Origin: Candidatus Pacearchaeota archaeon
GTDB lineage: Archaea > Nanobdellota > Nanobdellia > Pacearchaeales > GW2011-AR1
Length of the DNA stretch: 54,757 bases
Assembly: GCA_017608705.1 (NCBI GenBank)
Contig: JAFCFJ010000004.1
Span: 1 to 54,757 of the forward strand
Direction of reading: 5' to 3'
Shown: one piece after another, positions 11,801-20,851 of the stretch
Layout: the number at the start of each line of letters is the position of its first letter
How positions within the stretch are numbered: the stretch's first letter is position 1
Program-made: the position numbers and the translations under genes
Notes under the pieces: generated by a model
What the model was told of the DNA's origin: nothing
Seen by the model: only the letters and a program-made list of their open reading frames with translations
The model's database searches: none

Positions 11801-12116
11801 CAAGATATACAGGAGCAGAGTATGTTATGTTCCTCAATCTTGCTTCTGTTGGTGTTAGCAATGTTAGGCTGCCATCAGCCTCTTTTATGCTTGGCTCTCC
11901 AACTTCTATCCTGCCAAGCTCTAGATCTATTTCTTCGCGAGGGATATTCTTATTTATATCATCTACTATCTCTTGCATCCTTCGCTCGATGAAATCGTTG
12001 AAAGAACGAATATTCGATTCGACAAGTGAATGGCTAGCTAGATAATTCTCTACAAGTATGTGCCTCTTTTCTTTTCCAGAACGTTCCATTATGCGCTTAG
12101 CTGCTGGCTTTTCCAT
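8814..12116 (-). CDS. rpoB: DNA-directed RNA polymerase subunit B (unsplit)
   Basis: GRFCPIETPEGTEIGLRKNLAL, LGDKFSTSHGQKGVVGYIVP, EGRAHGGALRLGEMEQQALVAHGAS. Confidence 0.97.
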   Translation of the reverse strand: MEKPAAKRIMERSGKEKRHILVENYLASHSLVESNIRSFNDFIERRMQEIVDDINKNIPREEIDLELGRIEVGEPSIKEADGSLTLLTPTEARLRNITYSAPVYLEITLRMDGQQETQRVEIGRIPIMVKSKVCPVSRMTKEEMIKAGIDPLDPGGYFIINGNERVMVLTEDLAENQPFIEKTAGKLQLRLFSQRGSYRIPITINEKTDGIIQITFSRFRNIPAIILLKALGLTKEADIAKYVGKKSDLLIVNLYEFANIATAEEAMLKIAELAGFHGTKKEILDRINQRLDAYFLPHIGTDKKDRIEKAITLCKMIKQFLIAKENPELVTDKDHYANKRVRLSGDMMASLFRVNLNSLVRDMIHSLQKYHRRGKVFGIKSIAKATLFSHRIESAIATGNWVGERTGVTQNMDKTNYLAVMSQLQRVTSMLSGQQENFLARTLHPTHYGRFCPIETPEGTEIGLRKNLALLAKISTAVVFDEANFIELLSELGAETGENKHEGKTDIFYNGKFIGSTNEAERLVSELRKRRRKGELPGEMSIRYDDTYDIIYISTEVGRVMRPLIIVENGKPKLTDEHLRLVEEGKLNWEDLVKEGIIEYIDAAEEENCLVAVYEHELTNEHTHLEIDTIAFLGLVTSLVPYANHDQSSRLNRGSKTQKQALGLYAANFLSRIDTDVSILHYPQKPIVRSFVYDYLDFYPAGQNMVVAIMTLDGYNIEDAIILNKGSVDRGLARSTYFRPYSTVERSYPGGLKDSICVPDKDTTGYRTEQNYRFLEEDGIAYPEAELREGEVVIGKVSPPKFLSEAREITIRTKKEASEVIRQEEKGIVDAVFITEDSEGNKVVHVRTRDLRIPELGDKFSTSHGQKGVVGYIVPEENMPFSARGIKPDIIFNPHGIPSRMTVGYLIELLAGKVGCLSGKIIDGTPFSGQTIEELEQQLKELGFRYDGKETFYNGITGEALEAKIYVGNMYYLKLKYMVSNKIHARASGKVTLLTRQPVEGRAHGGALRLGEMEQQALVAHGASLLLKERYDSDKVIVHVCMECGALGIKDHIRNKLYCPLCGSKKIEPVELSYAFKLLVDELQSMHILTKFELKNKYEE

Positions 12117-12124
12117 TTGAAAAT

Positions 12125-12325
12125 TCAGTCAGGAACAACAACCCTGTAATAAACACCTTCTTCCCGCTCTATTTTGATCACATCACCAACCTTACAGTCT
12201 TTTGGTAAGGCGGGATCGCTGATTTTTATTTTTGGGAGCTGACTCTTGCTTACATTTAGCTTCTCAAGCAACTCAGAAATTTCTTTCTCGCTTAGCTTAG
12301 TATGTTTGGGCTGTAGGATATGCAT
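12125..12325 (-). CDS. rpoH: DNA-directed RNA polymerase subunit H
   Basis: MHILQPKHTKLSEKEISELLEKLNVSKSQLPKIKISDPALPKDCKVGDVIKIER; upstream of rpoB. Confidence 0.93.
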   Translation of the reverse strand: MHILQPKHTKLSEKEISELLEKLNVSKSQLPKIKISDPALPKDCKVGDVIKIEREEGVYYRVVVPD

Positions 12326-12450
12326 TTTTTAGGCGTGTGAGATACTCACGAAAGAGCAAAAATCACTTTAACAACTTGGCGATACTAAATTCTTAATATT
12401 TGCGTTTTTAAATCTTTCGCTTCTGTGCTTAGAGTTTCCTGCTCTTGCGG

Positions 12451-12720
12451 TTATATCCAGTATTTCATCTCTTTGATGCATAAATCTACCTCTTCATTAA
12501 CTGCACATTCAATCCCGTGTTTGCCAACATAACATATACAATTCTCAATGTTCTCTGGCCTTCCCGCGCAACACTCTTTGCCCCAGATGTAGGGACACCG
12601 CCATTCTCCGTTCCAGAAATAGGGTCTTTTTTCGACACGTCTTATGAGTTCTTCTTCTAGCGCTTTTATAATCTCTTTTTTGTCTACGGTTTGTAGCTTA
12701 ACACTTGACATCACTATCAA
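12451..12720 (-). CDS. Hypothetical Cys-rich small protein
   Basis: 89 aa ORF with seven Cys in the C-terminal half (WRCPYIWGKECCAGRPENIENCICYVGKHGIECAV...DLC); fits between rpoH and the tRNA. Confidence 0.5.
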   Translation of the reverse strand: MIVMSSVKLQTVDKKEIIKALEEELIRRVEKRPYFWNGEWRCPYIWGKECCAGRPENIENCICYVGKHGIECAVNEEVDLCIKEMKYWI

Positions 12721-12799
12721 CGGTAATTTATTGCTTATAAAATTTCTTGTTGTTTCGTTGTTTCATAAAGTAGCAACAGAAAAATTTTCCATGTGGCAA

Positions 12800-12873
12800 T
12801 GGCCCCGACGGGATTCGAACCCGCGACACCTGGCTTAAAAGGCCAGTGCTCTACCAGGCTGAGCTACGGGGCC
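12800..12873 (-). tRNA. tRNA-Lys (anticodon TTT)
   Basis: Minus strand GGCCCCGTAGCTCAGCCTGGTAGAGCACTGGCCTTTTAAGCCAGGTGTCGCGGGTTCGAATCCCGTCGGGGCC folds as a cloverleaf; loop CTTTTAA; no encoded CCA. Confidence 0.96.
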
Positions 12874-12911
12874 TCTGAGCAACATAGAGAAAGAGTTTTT
12901 TAAATTTTTCA

Positions 12912-13241
12912 TTAAGCCTCAATCTCTCTGAGTTTCTCTTCTATACTCTCTGCAGAGACCGCGCCAACAATTCTCTCGGCTTCCTTCCCGTTTTTGAATA
13001 TCACAAGAGTGGGAACGGACATGATTTTGAACTTAGTTGCAAGTTCTGGCACATCTTCTGCATTTACCTTGCCAAATTTTATCTTACCTTTGTGTTTCTC
13101 AGCCAGTTCATCAAGCACAGGAGAAAGCATGACACATGGCATACACCAGTCGGTGAAGAAATCTATCACCACGATACCATTCGCAACAAACTTTTCGAAT
13201 TCCTGGATTGATGCTATCTCTTCCACCTTTTCGTTCTCCAT
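12912..13241 (-). CDS. Thioredoxin-family protein
   Basis: VIDFFTDWCMPCVMLSPVLDELA ... VPTLVIFKNGKEAERIVGA; active site CMPC. Confidence 0.92.
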   Translation of the reverse strand: MENEKVEEIASIQEFEKFVANGIVVIDFFTDWCMPCVMLSPVLDELAEKHKGKIKFGKVNAEDVPELATKFKIMSVPTLVIFKNGKEAERIVGAVSAESIEEKLREIEA

Positions 13242-13337
13242 TTTTCCTCAACACTATCCACTCCATAATCTCTACAAAGTGTGCAAAATCTATCTTAATA
13301 AAGATTTCGATATTCTGATGTTAAGAAAAATTCTTAG

Positions 13338-16300
13338 CTATTTTTTCTTCCTGTATTCTTTCAGAATATTCGTGTACACTCTTGGGCTGATAAGCTTATA
13401 CTTTCCATTCTCCACCCTTGTAGATTCTTTGACGTAAATGTTCCCATCTTGGATCACAAGGCTCGGCACAATATCAAGCGGTATGTTATGCCATGCAGCA
13501 ATAACTCGTGCATCTTTGTCATTTTCTATATCATAGAATTTCAGCTCAATATTATCTATTCCAAGAGATTTTACATGTCTTTCTATATTCTCATAGAGAT
13601 TATGGCAAAAGCCGCACCCTTCTTTACCAAATACCATAATTTCAAGTTTTCCATCTTTTGGTTTTGGCACCTCGTGAATCCAGTCAATTTCTGAAGAGAA
13701 ATTTGCATAATAATCTGTTGCCTTACTTCTGTCTATTCTCTCCTGTTGTTTTGATTTGTTCCAGTCTTCTACCTTGCTATAATAGCCCACTATTCGTGTT
13801 ATGTGTGAAACATTCTCAGAGCCACAATAGCTACATTTCTCTTTGAAGCCAAGCTCATGCTTGCCGCAGTCGTCACATTCTGTAAATTCTGGCGAAATCG
13901 TTACTTGTGCTGCCTGTGTTTTCCTGTAAATTTTTTCGATAAAGTTCATTATAGCCTCTGCTGATGGAAGTTTCTCTCCAACATAAGCGTGGATTATGGC
14001 ACCGCTTTCTATCATGCTGTGAAATCTTGACTGCCCCACGACCCTCTCGAGCATGCTCACAGGTGCATCAGCTCGGAAGTGGATGGAATTTGTATAATAA
14101 GGCGCATCTTTTGTTCCCTTTACAACCTCTCTCGCCTCGGGGAAATTCTTCAAATCTATTTTTGCGAGCCGTCTTGTCGCAGACTCAGCAGGTGTTTCTT
14201 CAAGCGCAAATTTGAGCCCACTCCTTTTTTTGAACTCGTGGATCTTGCCATACATATGTGATATTATCTTAAGGCCTAGCTCATAACTTTCCTTACTTTC
14301 GTGAAGCTCTTTTCCTGTCAATACCAGTACCGCCTCGTTCAAACCTATTAATCCGATAATATACGTGGCCTTTTCAAGATCAAGATAAGGCGTGCCATCA
14401 TCTGAAGGCTGCCCCAAATTATAGAGTGGTGAGCCCTCGGTTTCGAGCAACCTCTGGATATATTCTTTTTTCTCCATATGTGCCTTGAATGCTATTTCCA
14501 TCGCTTCATCGATGTTCTTCAGTGTTTCCTCTATCTTTTCCTCTAAGCTTTTTGCTTTTCTTTTGGCACGATATGCTGCCTGCGCTAAGTTGATAGTTAC
14601 ATTCTGGAAACCCGTGAATCTTATTCTCTCAGGATGTTTTAGCATGTCTTTATCCTCGATTTTTTCTCTTAGCCTGCAACACTGGGAAAGTATCGCGCTA
14701 TCTCCTCTATCGAATATGAAGTAAGTTGAGCCGTTGACGCTTGCAAGCTCGCATGCTTTTTCAAACACACGCCTTGCTTCTTCATCATTGAACACGCTTT
14801 CATCAACGTGAAAGTCGCATTTTGGGAAATGGAATGGCCTACCATGCTTATCGCCATCCTCCCATACCTGCATCAATGCAATAGCAAATCTTCTTGCAGT
14901 TTCTTCAAAATCTGCATATGTAAGTATTCTACTTCCATCGCTTGGTTGTACAACATCACCGTTACGCGGATCATCAGGATTTTTCTCATTATAGAAACGC
15001 TGTATTTCATCTTCGTCTATAAATTCGATTGTTCCGTCTGGAAGCAGCTTCATGTATTTACCGCCGGGCCCTACAGCCGGCACATTTCTCATGTATGCAG
15101 GAACACTCGCATGTATGTTAAAATCGAGGAAAAGGGTCTGGCCACCACGCGAAAAAGCATTCTGGGCACCAGAAAATATGAGGCGTTGCGCTTCCTGATA
15201 AAGTTCTTTATCTGTTGGTTTCCACAACATGACTTTTTCCTCTTTCTTTATGAACACAGGCTTTCCCTCTGCCTCATATTTTTTTGCTTCCTCTTCATTC
15301 TCAGCCATGTATAGGCTTTCATTTTCAATGAGGGCCTCAAGATCCTTTTTCCTTAACATAGTATCTCTTCCATCAAGTTTGCCTATTACCACTTTTTCAG
15401 GTTTTTCAAGCAACGGTGAGTAGAAAATGTTTAGATAGCCGATTCCTAGAGCACCTGCCCAATATGCTTGGATGCTTGCCAGCATTGTTTGCAACTGTCC
15501 TGTTAGCACATCAGCAGACTTTGGCGGTGCGGACTTTGCTTGTAAATTCGGGACTATTTTGTTCAGTCCATATTTTTTCAAATACTCAAGAGAATGACTC
15601 GAACAATAAACTCTGTCTGGATAGCCAAGGTCGTGAACATGTATCATTGCCTCTAGATGCGCCTTTGCCACTTCCTCGCTGAACACTGTATTGAGGGCAT
15701 ACTTCTTAAGAATTGTTTCAGCAATCCCGAGATTGACAGCTTCTGGATTATTTACAGCTATGTTTGAGTTTTCCTGATTTTTCGAGAAAATCAGCCTCTC
15801 TATCGCGTCATTTTCTATCGATTGCTTTGTTTCGCGTGGCTTCAAACCATAGGTGATAAGGACAGTTTTCATTAAGCTTTCTATTATTTCCTCTGGCAAT
15901 ATCAGCGATTTTCCTTCAGGCCTATTTTCTAATATGGCAACAAGATAGTTCTCAACTTCTTTCGTTACAGTAGTTGCAAATTCTGGCGTGAGTCCTTCAT
16001 TTTCGATGAGTTTTTTCTCAAGCTCGTTTCTGTTCCAAGGCACAAGTTCTTCATTATCACTTGTGATGAGTAAAGCATAATCGGTAGTGTCTGTCAAGCC
16101 GTTACCTTTTATCAATAAGTTTCTCACGGCTTTGCGTTTCTCGTTATAACTCTTGTACGAAGCATATGTAGTTTCATGTCCCGTTTCCTTCAACACGTTG
16201 AGCACCTCATTATCAATTTCCTCCACACTAATTATTTCCTTTCCTTCCTCATATACTCTCTGCCTTATTCTTTCTTCAACTTTTCTCGCTAGCTCTTCCG

Positions 16301-16442
16301 CCAGCTCACGATTACGGCCACCAACACGTCTTGCAGCTTTGAATATTGCCTCAGCAATTTTTGTTCTGTTCCATGGCTCTTTGCTTCCATCACGCTTTTT
16401 TACAACTATATTCAGTATATCTTCGAGCATTTTTTGTTTCAT
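13338..16442 (-). CDS. nrdD: Anaerobic (class III) ribonucleoside-triphosphate reductase with N-terminal ATP-cone and C-terminal fused glutaredoxin-like domain
   Basis: ATP-cone ([26 protein letters not shown]); [16 protein letters not shown]; zinc [20 protein letters not shown]; glycyl-radical-type RIVGYYS; then C-terminal [26 protein letters not shown] redoxin. Confidence 0.93.
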   Translation of the reverse strand: MKQKMLEDILNIVVKKRDGSKEPWNRTKIAEAIFKAARRVGGRNRELAEELARKVEERIRQRVYEEGKEIISVEEIDNEVLNVLKETGHETTYASYKSYNEKRKAVRNLLIKGNGLTDTTDYALLITSDNEELVPWNRNELEKKLIENEGLTPEFATTVTKEVENYLVAILENRPEGKSLILPEEIIESLMKTVLITYGLKPRETKQSIENDAIERLIFSKNQENSNIAVNNPEAVNLGIAETILKKYALNTVFSEEVAKAHLEAMIHVHDLGYPDRVYCSSHSLEYLKKYGLNKIVPNLQAKSAPPKSADVLTGQLQTMLASIQAYWAGALGIGYLNIFYSPLLEKPEKVVIGKLDGRDTMLRKKDLEALIENESLYMAENEEEAKKYEAEGKPVFIKKEEKVMLWKPTDKELYQEAQRLIFSGAQNAFSRGGQTLFLDFNIHASVPAYMRNVPAVGPGGKYMKLLPDGTIEFIDEDEIQRFYNEKNPDDPRNGDVVQPSDGSRILTYADFEETARRFAIALMQVWEDGDKHGRPFHFPKCDFHVDESVFNDEEARRVFEKACELASVNGSTYFIFDRGDSAILSQCCRLREKIEDKDMLKHPERIRFTGFQNVTINLAQAAYRAKRKAKSLEEKIEETLKNIDEAMEIAFKAHMEKKEYIQRLLETEGSPLYNLGQPSDDGTPYLDLEKATYIIGLIGLNEAVLVLTGKELHESKESYELGLKIISHMYGKIHEFKKRSGLKFALEETPAESATRRLAKIDLKNFPEAREVVKGTKDAPYYTNSIHFRADAPVSMLERVVGQSRFHSMIESGAIIHAYVGEKLPSAEAIMNFIEKIYRKTQAAQVTISPEFTECDDCGKHELGFKEKCSYCGSENVSHITRIVGYYSKVEDWNKSKQQERIDRSKATDYYANFSSEIDWIHEVPKPKDGKLEIMVFGKEGCGFCHNLYENIERHVKSLGIDNIELKFYDIENDKDARVIAAWHNIPLDIVPSLVIQDGNIYVKESTRVENGKYKLISPRVYTNILKEYRKKK

Positions 16443-16927
16443 TTTTGTTTATATTGTTTATATTTTTTAGTTGTTCTGGTTTTTTTGTTTGCAAGCCTTT
16501 TTAGCTCCTCTTTGAATTCATTAATATCTGCAAATTCGCGGTACACTGAGGCGAACCTTATATATGCGACCTTATCTAGTTTCTTGAGCTTACGCATTAC
16601 CAGTTCACCTATCGCTTTACTTTTGATTTCTTTTTTTCCTTTCTTCCTTAGCTCTTCAACAATCTCATCAACGAGCTTTTCTATTTTTTCTATGCTGATC
16701 GGCCTCTTCTCACAAGCTTTCTCTATGCCTGCTTTAAGCTTTTCTCTGCTGAATCTTTCACGTCTGCCATCCTTCTTTATTACGGAAAATTCTGCTGGCT
16801 CTATTCTCTCATATGTAGTATACCTTTTTCCACATCCGAGACATTCACGCCTTCTCCTAATGCCTCTTGATGTGTTTCGCTTATCCACGACCTTGCTTTC
16901 TTCTTTCCCACAGTACGGACATCTCAT
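16439..16927 (-). CDS. nrdR: NrdR-type transcriptional repressor (zinc ribbon + ATP-cone)
   Basis: [44 protein letters not shown] ... [20 protein letters not shown]; 4-nt overlap with nrdD. Confidence 0.93.
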   Translation of the reverse strand: MRCPYCGKEESKVVDKRNTSRGIRRRRECLGCGKRYTTYERIEPAEFSVIKKDGRRERFSREKLKAGIEKACEKRPISIEKIEKLVDEIVEELRKKGKKEIKSKAIGELVMRKLKKLDKVAYIRFASVYREFADINEFKEELKRLANKKTRTTKKYKQYKQK

Positions 16928-16934
16928 TATTTTA

Positions 16935-16950
16935 CCACAATATCTTGTGG
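16935..16950 (-). promoter_or_regulatory. NrdR box 1 (CCACAATATCTTGTGG)
   Basis: 16-bp near-palindrome resembling the NrdR-box consensus ACACAATATATTGTGT, 8 bp upstream of the nrdR start codon. Confidence 0.75.
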
Positions 16951-16966
16951 TTCCTCTTTGTTATTA

Positions 16967-16982
16967 TCACAATTTATTGTGT
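16967..16982 (-). promoter_or_regulatory. NrdR box 2 (TCACAATTTATTGTGT)
   Basis: Second consensus-like box; centre-to-centre spacing 32 bp (about three helical turns), as typical of tandem NrdR boxes. Confidence 0.75.
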
Positions 16983-17007
16983 CAGCGGAAATTTGGGAGC
17001 GAATAGC

Positions 17008-17022
17008 ATATATAAATATTTC
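17008..17022 (-). promoter_or_regulatory. Predicted TATA box of the nrdR-nrdD operon
   Basis: Minus strand AAATATTTATATATG, about 25-30 bp upstream of the NrdR boxes. Confidence 0.5.
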
Positions 17023-17130
17023 TGTAATACAGAATATTTTTTTGATTTTTCTCAAACGGAGAATGAAATTTCATTTACTACTTTCTCATGTTAATACAAA
17101 TTTTATAAATATCTGTGAGCTATGAATATC

Positions 17131-17736
17131 ATGTTAGGGCTGTTCATTGTTCTTGAAGGTATAGATGGAAGCGGTAAGACAACACAAGCAAAAAAACTTG
17201 TTAACTTTCTTAGATCGCGTGGAAGGAGAGTTTGGCTAACACGAGAACCGACAGACGGCAGTATCGGTAGAGAAATAAGGAGACACTTACAGGCAAAGGA
17301 TATCGATAATGAAAGCTTGCAAAAACTTTTTTTGCAAGACCGCAGAGAGCATGTTAGGGAAATAAATTCTAAGCTTAGAGAAGGCTATGATGTTGTTTGC
17401 GACCGCTACACTCTTTCGACCATAGCCTATGGAAGTCTTAACATAGCCATTGAAAAGCTAAAAAAGCTTAACAAAGAATTTCTCAAGCCAGATATAACGA
17501 TAATAATAGATGTGGAGCCAGAAATTGCGTTCCGCAGAATAACAAGAGCGAGAAGCAGGAATGAATATTTCGACACGTTGTCAAAGCTAGCAAGAGTGAG
17601 GCAAGCTTACCTATCGCTCCAGGATTTCTATCCTAACACTTTTTTGGTGGACGGCAGCAAAAGCATAGAAGAATGCTGGGAGGAAATAAGGCGAATAGTT
17701 CAGAATTTTTTGCAACCTGCTTCATGTTGTAATTAA
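17131..17736 (+). CDS. tmk: Thymidylate kinase
   Basis: LFIVLEGIDGSGKTTQAKKLVNFL, LTREPTDGSIGREIR, DRYTLSTIAYGSLN. The ORF track starts at 17122; 17131 fits a leaderless start from the TATA near 17105. Confidence 0.93.
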   Translation: MLGLFIVLEGIDGSGKTTQAKKLVNFLRSRGRRVWLTREPTDGSIGREIRRHLQAKDIDNESLQKLFLQDRREHVREINSKLREGYDVVCDRYTLSTIAYGSLNIAIEKLKKLNKEFLKPDITIIIDVEPEIAFRRITRARSRNEYFDTLSKLARVRQAYLSLQDFYPNTFLVDGSKSIEECWEEIRRIVQNFLQPASCCN

Positions 17737-17817
17737 GAGAAGGAAAAAATTTAAATACGCGAATGCATATATAATAATAGATATAATTAAAAATATATTT
17801 TATGGCTAGATGGTAAA

Positions 17818-18270
17818 ATGGCAAGCATATTTGATGAGATCAGGCGCATGCAACGCGAGATGGAAAGGCTTTTCGATAGACTTAGCAGAGTCAGCTTGCG
17901 ATTTCCAGAATTTGACCTTGACGTTGAGACAGAGATTCCTGCAGAGGCGCGAGAGCCTTTTGCAGAAATGCAGGAGACAGAGAGCGAGGTTATAGTAAGG
18001 CTAGAGATGCCTGGTTTGAGCAAGGAAGATATTCAGCTTGTAGCAACAGCAGACACGCTAGAGGTAAAAGCTGTGAAGAAGCATGAGGCAACGATCGAGA
18101 AAGAAGGCATGATGAGAGCAGAAAAAGCCTACAGAAGTTTTTACCGCAAGCTAAGACTACCTTGCAAGGTGAAGCCAGAAGAAGCAAAAGCAAGGTATGA
18201 GGCAGGTATCCTTGAAGTGAGACTGCCTAAGGCAGAGGAAAGCAAGGGTAATGAGATAGATATAGAGTAA
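17818..18270 (+). CDS. Hsp20/alpha-crystallin small heat-shock protein
   Basis: VIVRLEMPGLSKEDIQLVATADTLEVKAVKK ... YRSFYRKLRLPCKVKPEEAKARYEAGILEVRLPK. Confidence 0.93.
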   Translation: MASIFDEIRRMQREMERLFDRLSRVSLRFPEFDLDVETEIPAEAREPFAEMQETESEVIVRLEMPGLSKEDIQLVATADTLEVKAVKKHEATIEKEGMMRAEKAYRSFYRKLRLPCKVKPEEAKARYEAGILEVRLPKAEESKGNEIDIE

Positions 18271-18411
18271 ATTCGTTTTATTTTTTCTTTTTTATTTTGA
18301 AATCACAACTGAAATAGAGGTTAGAAAGATAGAAAAGATAAAACACGGGCCGGAATATCTTTGGGAATCTGAACCTCTTTTGTAATCTTTTTTAGTAATC
18401 AGCGATATTGG

Positions 18412-19428
18412 TTATGGTAGAAATTCTGGGCCAAGCTCTTCCAGCATGTCTCGGTGCGAGTTGAAGTAATCACGAGCTTTTTTCAGTATCTTTATAAGAT
18501 ATTCAGCAACAGCATTTTTCAAGTCGAGAGGGTGAAGTTTCTTTTCTGAGAACAATGTTTCGAGCTCTTCGTAATTGTTTAGCTCGAGAGTTCCACCGTA
18601 TTTTGGTTCGCGCTCTATTTTCATCTTGCCTTCTGCAGGAAAGATTATGAAGCGGGCCAGCTGTAATATTGGATTATCCTCTGCTATGCCCTCAGGACAA
18701 TAGGCTTTTCTTATCTTTTCCCTTATACCCTCCTCTGAATCATAAACCTTTATATGTGTCTTTGGCAAGCTTGCGCTCATTTTTGTCCCTGGCCCTTGCA
18801 AGCTCGCAACAAGAGGTGTCATAATTTCGACACGTTTCTTGTAACCGAGCATTGGCAAGAGCTCGCGTGCGAGAGCCATTATGTGTCTCTGGTCTATACC
18901 ACCGAGCTGTATATCAACATCAAGATATTGCTCGTCAAGAGCCTGCATTACAGGATAAATCAACTCGCTTACTTTCGGATTCTTCATTCTTGTTACCTCT
19001 GAGGCAGCACGCATAGCTCTCTTTACCGTAGTGATAGTTGAGCCACGCAGAACATCAAGCACATAATTTTTGTTCAGCTGGAACTCGCTTCCTCTTACGA
19101 ATTTTGGTTTCTTTTCCCATGGTAGTGCAAGCTCTATACATTTCTTAACATATTCAGCTTTTTTGTCAAGCACTTCCCATCTAGTTTTCAGGTCATCGAG
19201 CGCAGCGTGAAGATCAGCGATCAATATCTTTGTTTCTATGCCAGCCTTTTCAAAATCTAGAATCTTGCTGAATGGAATGAAATATCCAAGATGCACCGGT
19301 CCTGTTGGTGCAATTCCACAATAAGCTTTTGGATGCTGTTTTTCTTCCAGCAAAGCATGCAACTCTTCCTTCGTTATGATTTCCGCAGTATTTCTTGTTA
19401 CGAGCTCAAACCTTTGCTTAGCATCCAT
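18412..19428 (-). CDS. tyrS: Tyrosyl-tRNA synthetase (archaeal type)
   Basis: YCGIAPTGPVHLGYFIPFSKI; DVDIQLGGIDQRHIMALARELLP; GTKMSASLP (KMSKS-like). Confidence 0.95.
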   Translation of the reverse strand: MDAKQRFELVTRNTAEIITKEELHALLEEKQHPKAYCGIAPTGPVHLGYFIPFSKILDFEKAGIETKILIADLHAALDDLKTRWEVLDKKAEYVKKCIELALPWEKKPKFVRGSEFQLNKNYVLDVLRGSTITTVKRAMRAASEVTRMKNPKVSELIYPVMQALDEQYLDVDIQLGGIDQRHIMALARELLPMLGYKKRVEIMTPLVASLQGPGTKMSASLPKTHIKVYDSEEGIREKIRKAYCPEGIAEDNPILQLARFIIFPAEGKMKIEREPKYGGTLELNNYEELETLFSEKKLHPLDLKNAVAEYLIKILKKARDYFNSHRDMLEELGPEFLP

Positions 19429-19512
19429 GGTTTTTTCATGCTACGCTAGTTTAATAATTTTACTGAGAAACAAAAAACAAATATTTAAAAACCGCCGGTT
19501 ATTGGTTAGGGC

Positions 19513-19785
19513 ATGACAGCAGAAATAGCAAATATGGCCTCATTGCTTGGAATTTCTCCTGCCTTGCTTGTGCTTGTCCTAGTATGGAGTCTTGCATGGA
19601 AAGGCATAGCGTTATGGAAAGCAGCAAGGAAAGGACATCTTGTGTGGTTTGTAGTGCTGTTGCTTGTGAATACAGTAGGCATTCTCGAAATCTTGTACGT
19701 GTTCCTGTTTTCAGAGCTGAAAATTTCTTACGAAGCAAACGTTCGCAAGAGTGGAGTGCGGAGAAAAAGAAAAAGCAAGAAATAG
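19513..19785 (+). CDS. Small membrane protein (DUF5652-like)
   Basis: LLVLVLVWSLAWKGIALWKAARKGHLVWFVVLLLVNTVGILEILYVF: two TM helices, basic tail. Confidence 0.65.
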   Translation: MTAEIANMASLLGISPALLVLVLVWSLAWKGIALWKAARKGHLVWFVVLLLVNTVGILEILYVFLFSELKISYEANVRKSGVRRKRKSKK

Positions 19786-19888
19786 ACCACACAATAGAAT
19801 TCTAAACACAAGAGTATGTGAAAAGCTATTTTTCGACTTATATTTTTTCATACAGAAATTAGTTTAAATAAGCCTACGAGATATTTTC

Positions 19889-20851
19889 ATGGCAGCTGTG
19901 CCAAAGTGGAGTGCTACCAAGATAAAGATAGCAAGCGAGTGCTTACAGAAATATAAGCTTATTTATGTTGATAAAATAAAACCGGTGACGAAAGCTGACA
20001 TAGCTCTTGGGCTTTTTCTCCATAGGGCAATAGAGAAGATATTCAAAGATGGTAAGCTAAGATACAAAAGTGCCGAGAGCTATGCGAATGCTATGGGCGC
20101 ACAATGGGTAGTAACTGTTGTAAAGCCGGGGATGATTCAGGGAAGAAAAATTGAATGGAAGGATGACAAGGAACCGTGGATATTAAAGCATAAAATAAAG
20201 GAGATTTGTAAAAATATTCATGAGAGATACGCGAGGGAATATGAAGAAGGTATTATGCCTCTTGCTCAAGAAGTGCATTTCGAGTTTGAATTTGGGGGCA
20301 GACGTTTTGAGGGCTATATCGATGAGATCAGGCCTCAAGCAACGATACGGGACCATAAATCAACAGAATTCGTGCCAAATGAAATAGCACTTGAATATGA
20401 TCCACAGTTTACACTTTACGCCCTTGCTATAGCAGTGATTTGTTGCCATAACAGTGAATTTGCACAAGTAGTAGGTGTAAGCGAAAGGAATAATACGAAA
20501 CCCTTAGATTTACTTGAAATAATAAATCTAGAATACTACAGTTTGCAAGATAACGAAGTGATCAATGTTGCGAGGAGAACACCAAAACATTATCATGCCT
20601 TAGTTGACATGCTCCAGGGCTTGGAGAAAAATATTATCGATGGAAATTTTTATCCAAGATATGGTTCGCATTGCAAATATTGTCAGGTTGCTCATGCATG
20701 CCTGCCACGTCAGCAAGAATATGAGAAGCAAATCTTTCTCTACGATATTCCGGTGCTAGGCACAAGGAATAAAGAGCCAGGAGAAAAACAGCTGAGACTG
20801 AAGTTTCCAAGGAAGAAAGCCAAGAGAGCGGGAGAGAAAGTTAGGGCTTAG
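19889..20851 (+). CDS. PD-(D/E)XK (RecB/Cas4-like) nuclease with candidate Fe-S cysteines
   Basis: KWSATKIKIASECLQKYKLIYVDKI; FEGYIDEIRPQATIRDHKST; C-terminal CKYCQVAHAC. Confidence 0.8.
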   Translation: MAAVPKWSATKIKIASECLQKYKLIYVDKIKPVTKADIALGLFLHRAIEKIFKDGKLRYKSAESYANAMGAQWVVTVVKPGMIQGRKIEWKDDKEPWILKHKIKEICKNIHERYAREYEEGIMPLAQEVHFEFEFGGRRFEGYIDEIRPQATIRDHKSTEFVPNEIALEYDPQFTLYALAIAVICCHNSEFAQVVGVSERNNTKPLDLLEIINLEYYSLQDNEVINVARRTPKHYHALVDMLQGLEKNIIDGNFYPRYGSHCKYCQVAHACLPRQQEYEKQIFLYDIPVLGTRNKEPGEKQLRLKFPRKKAKRAGEKVRA

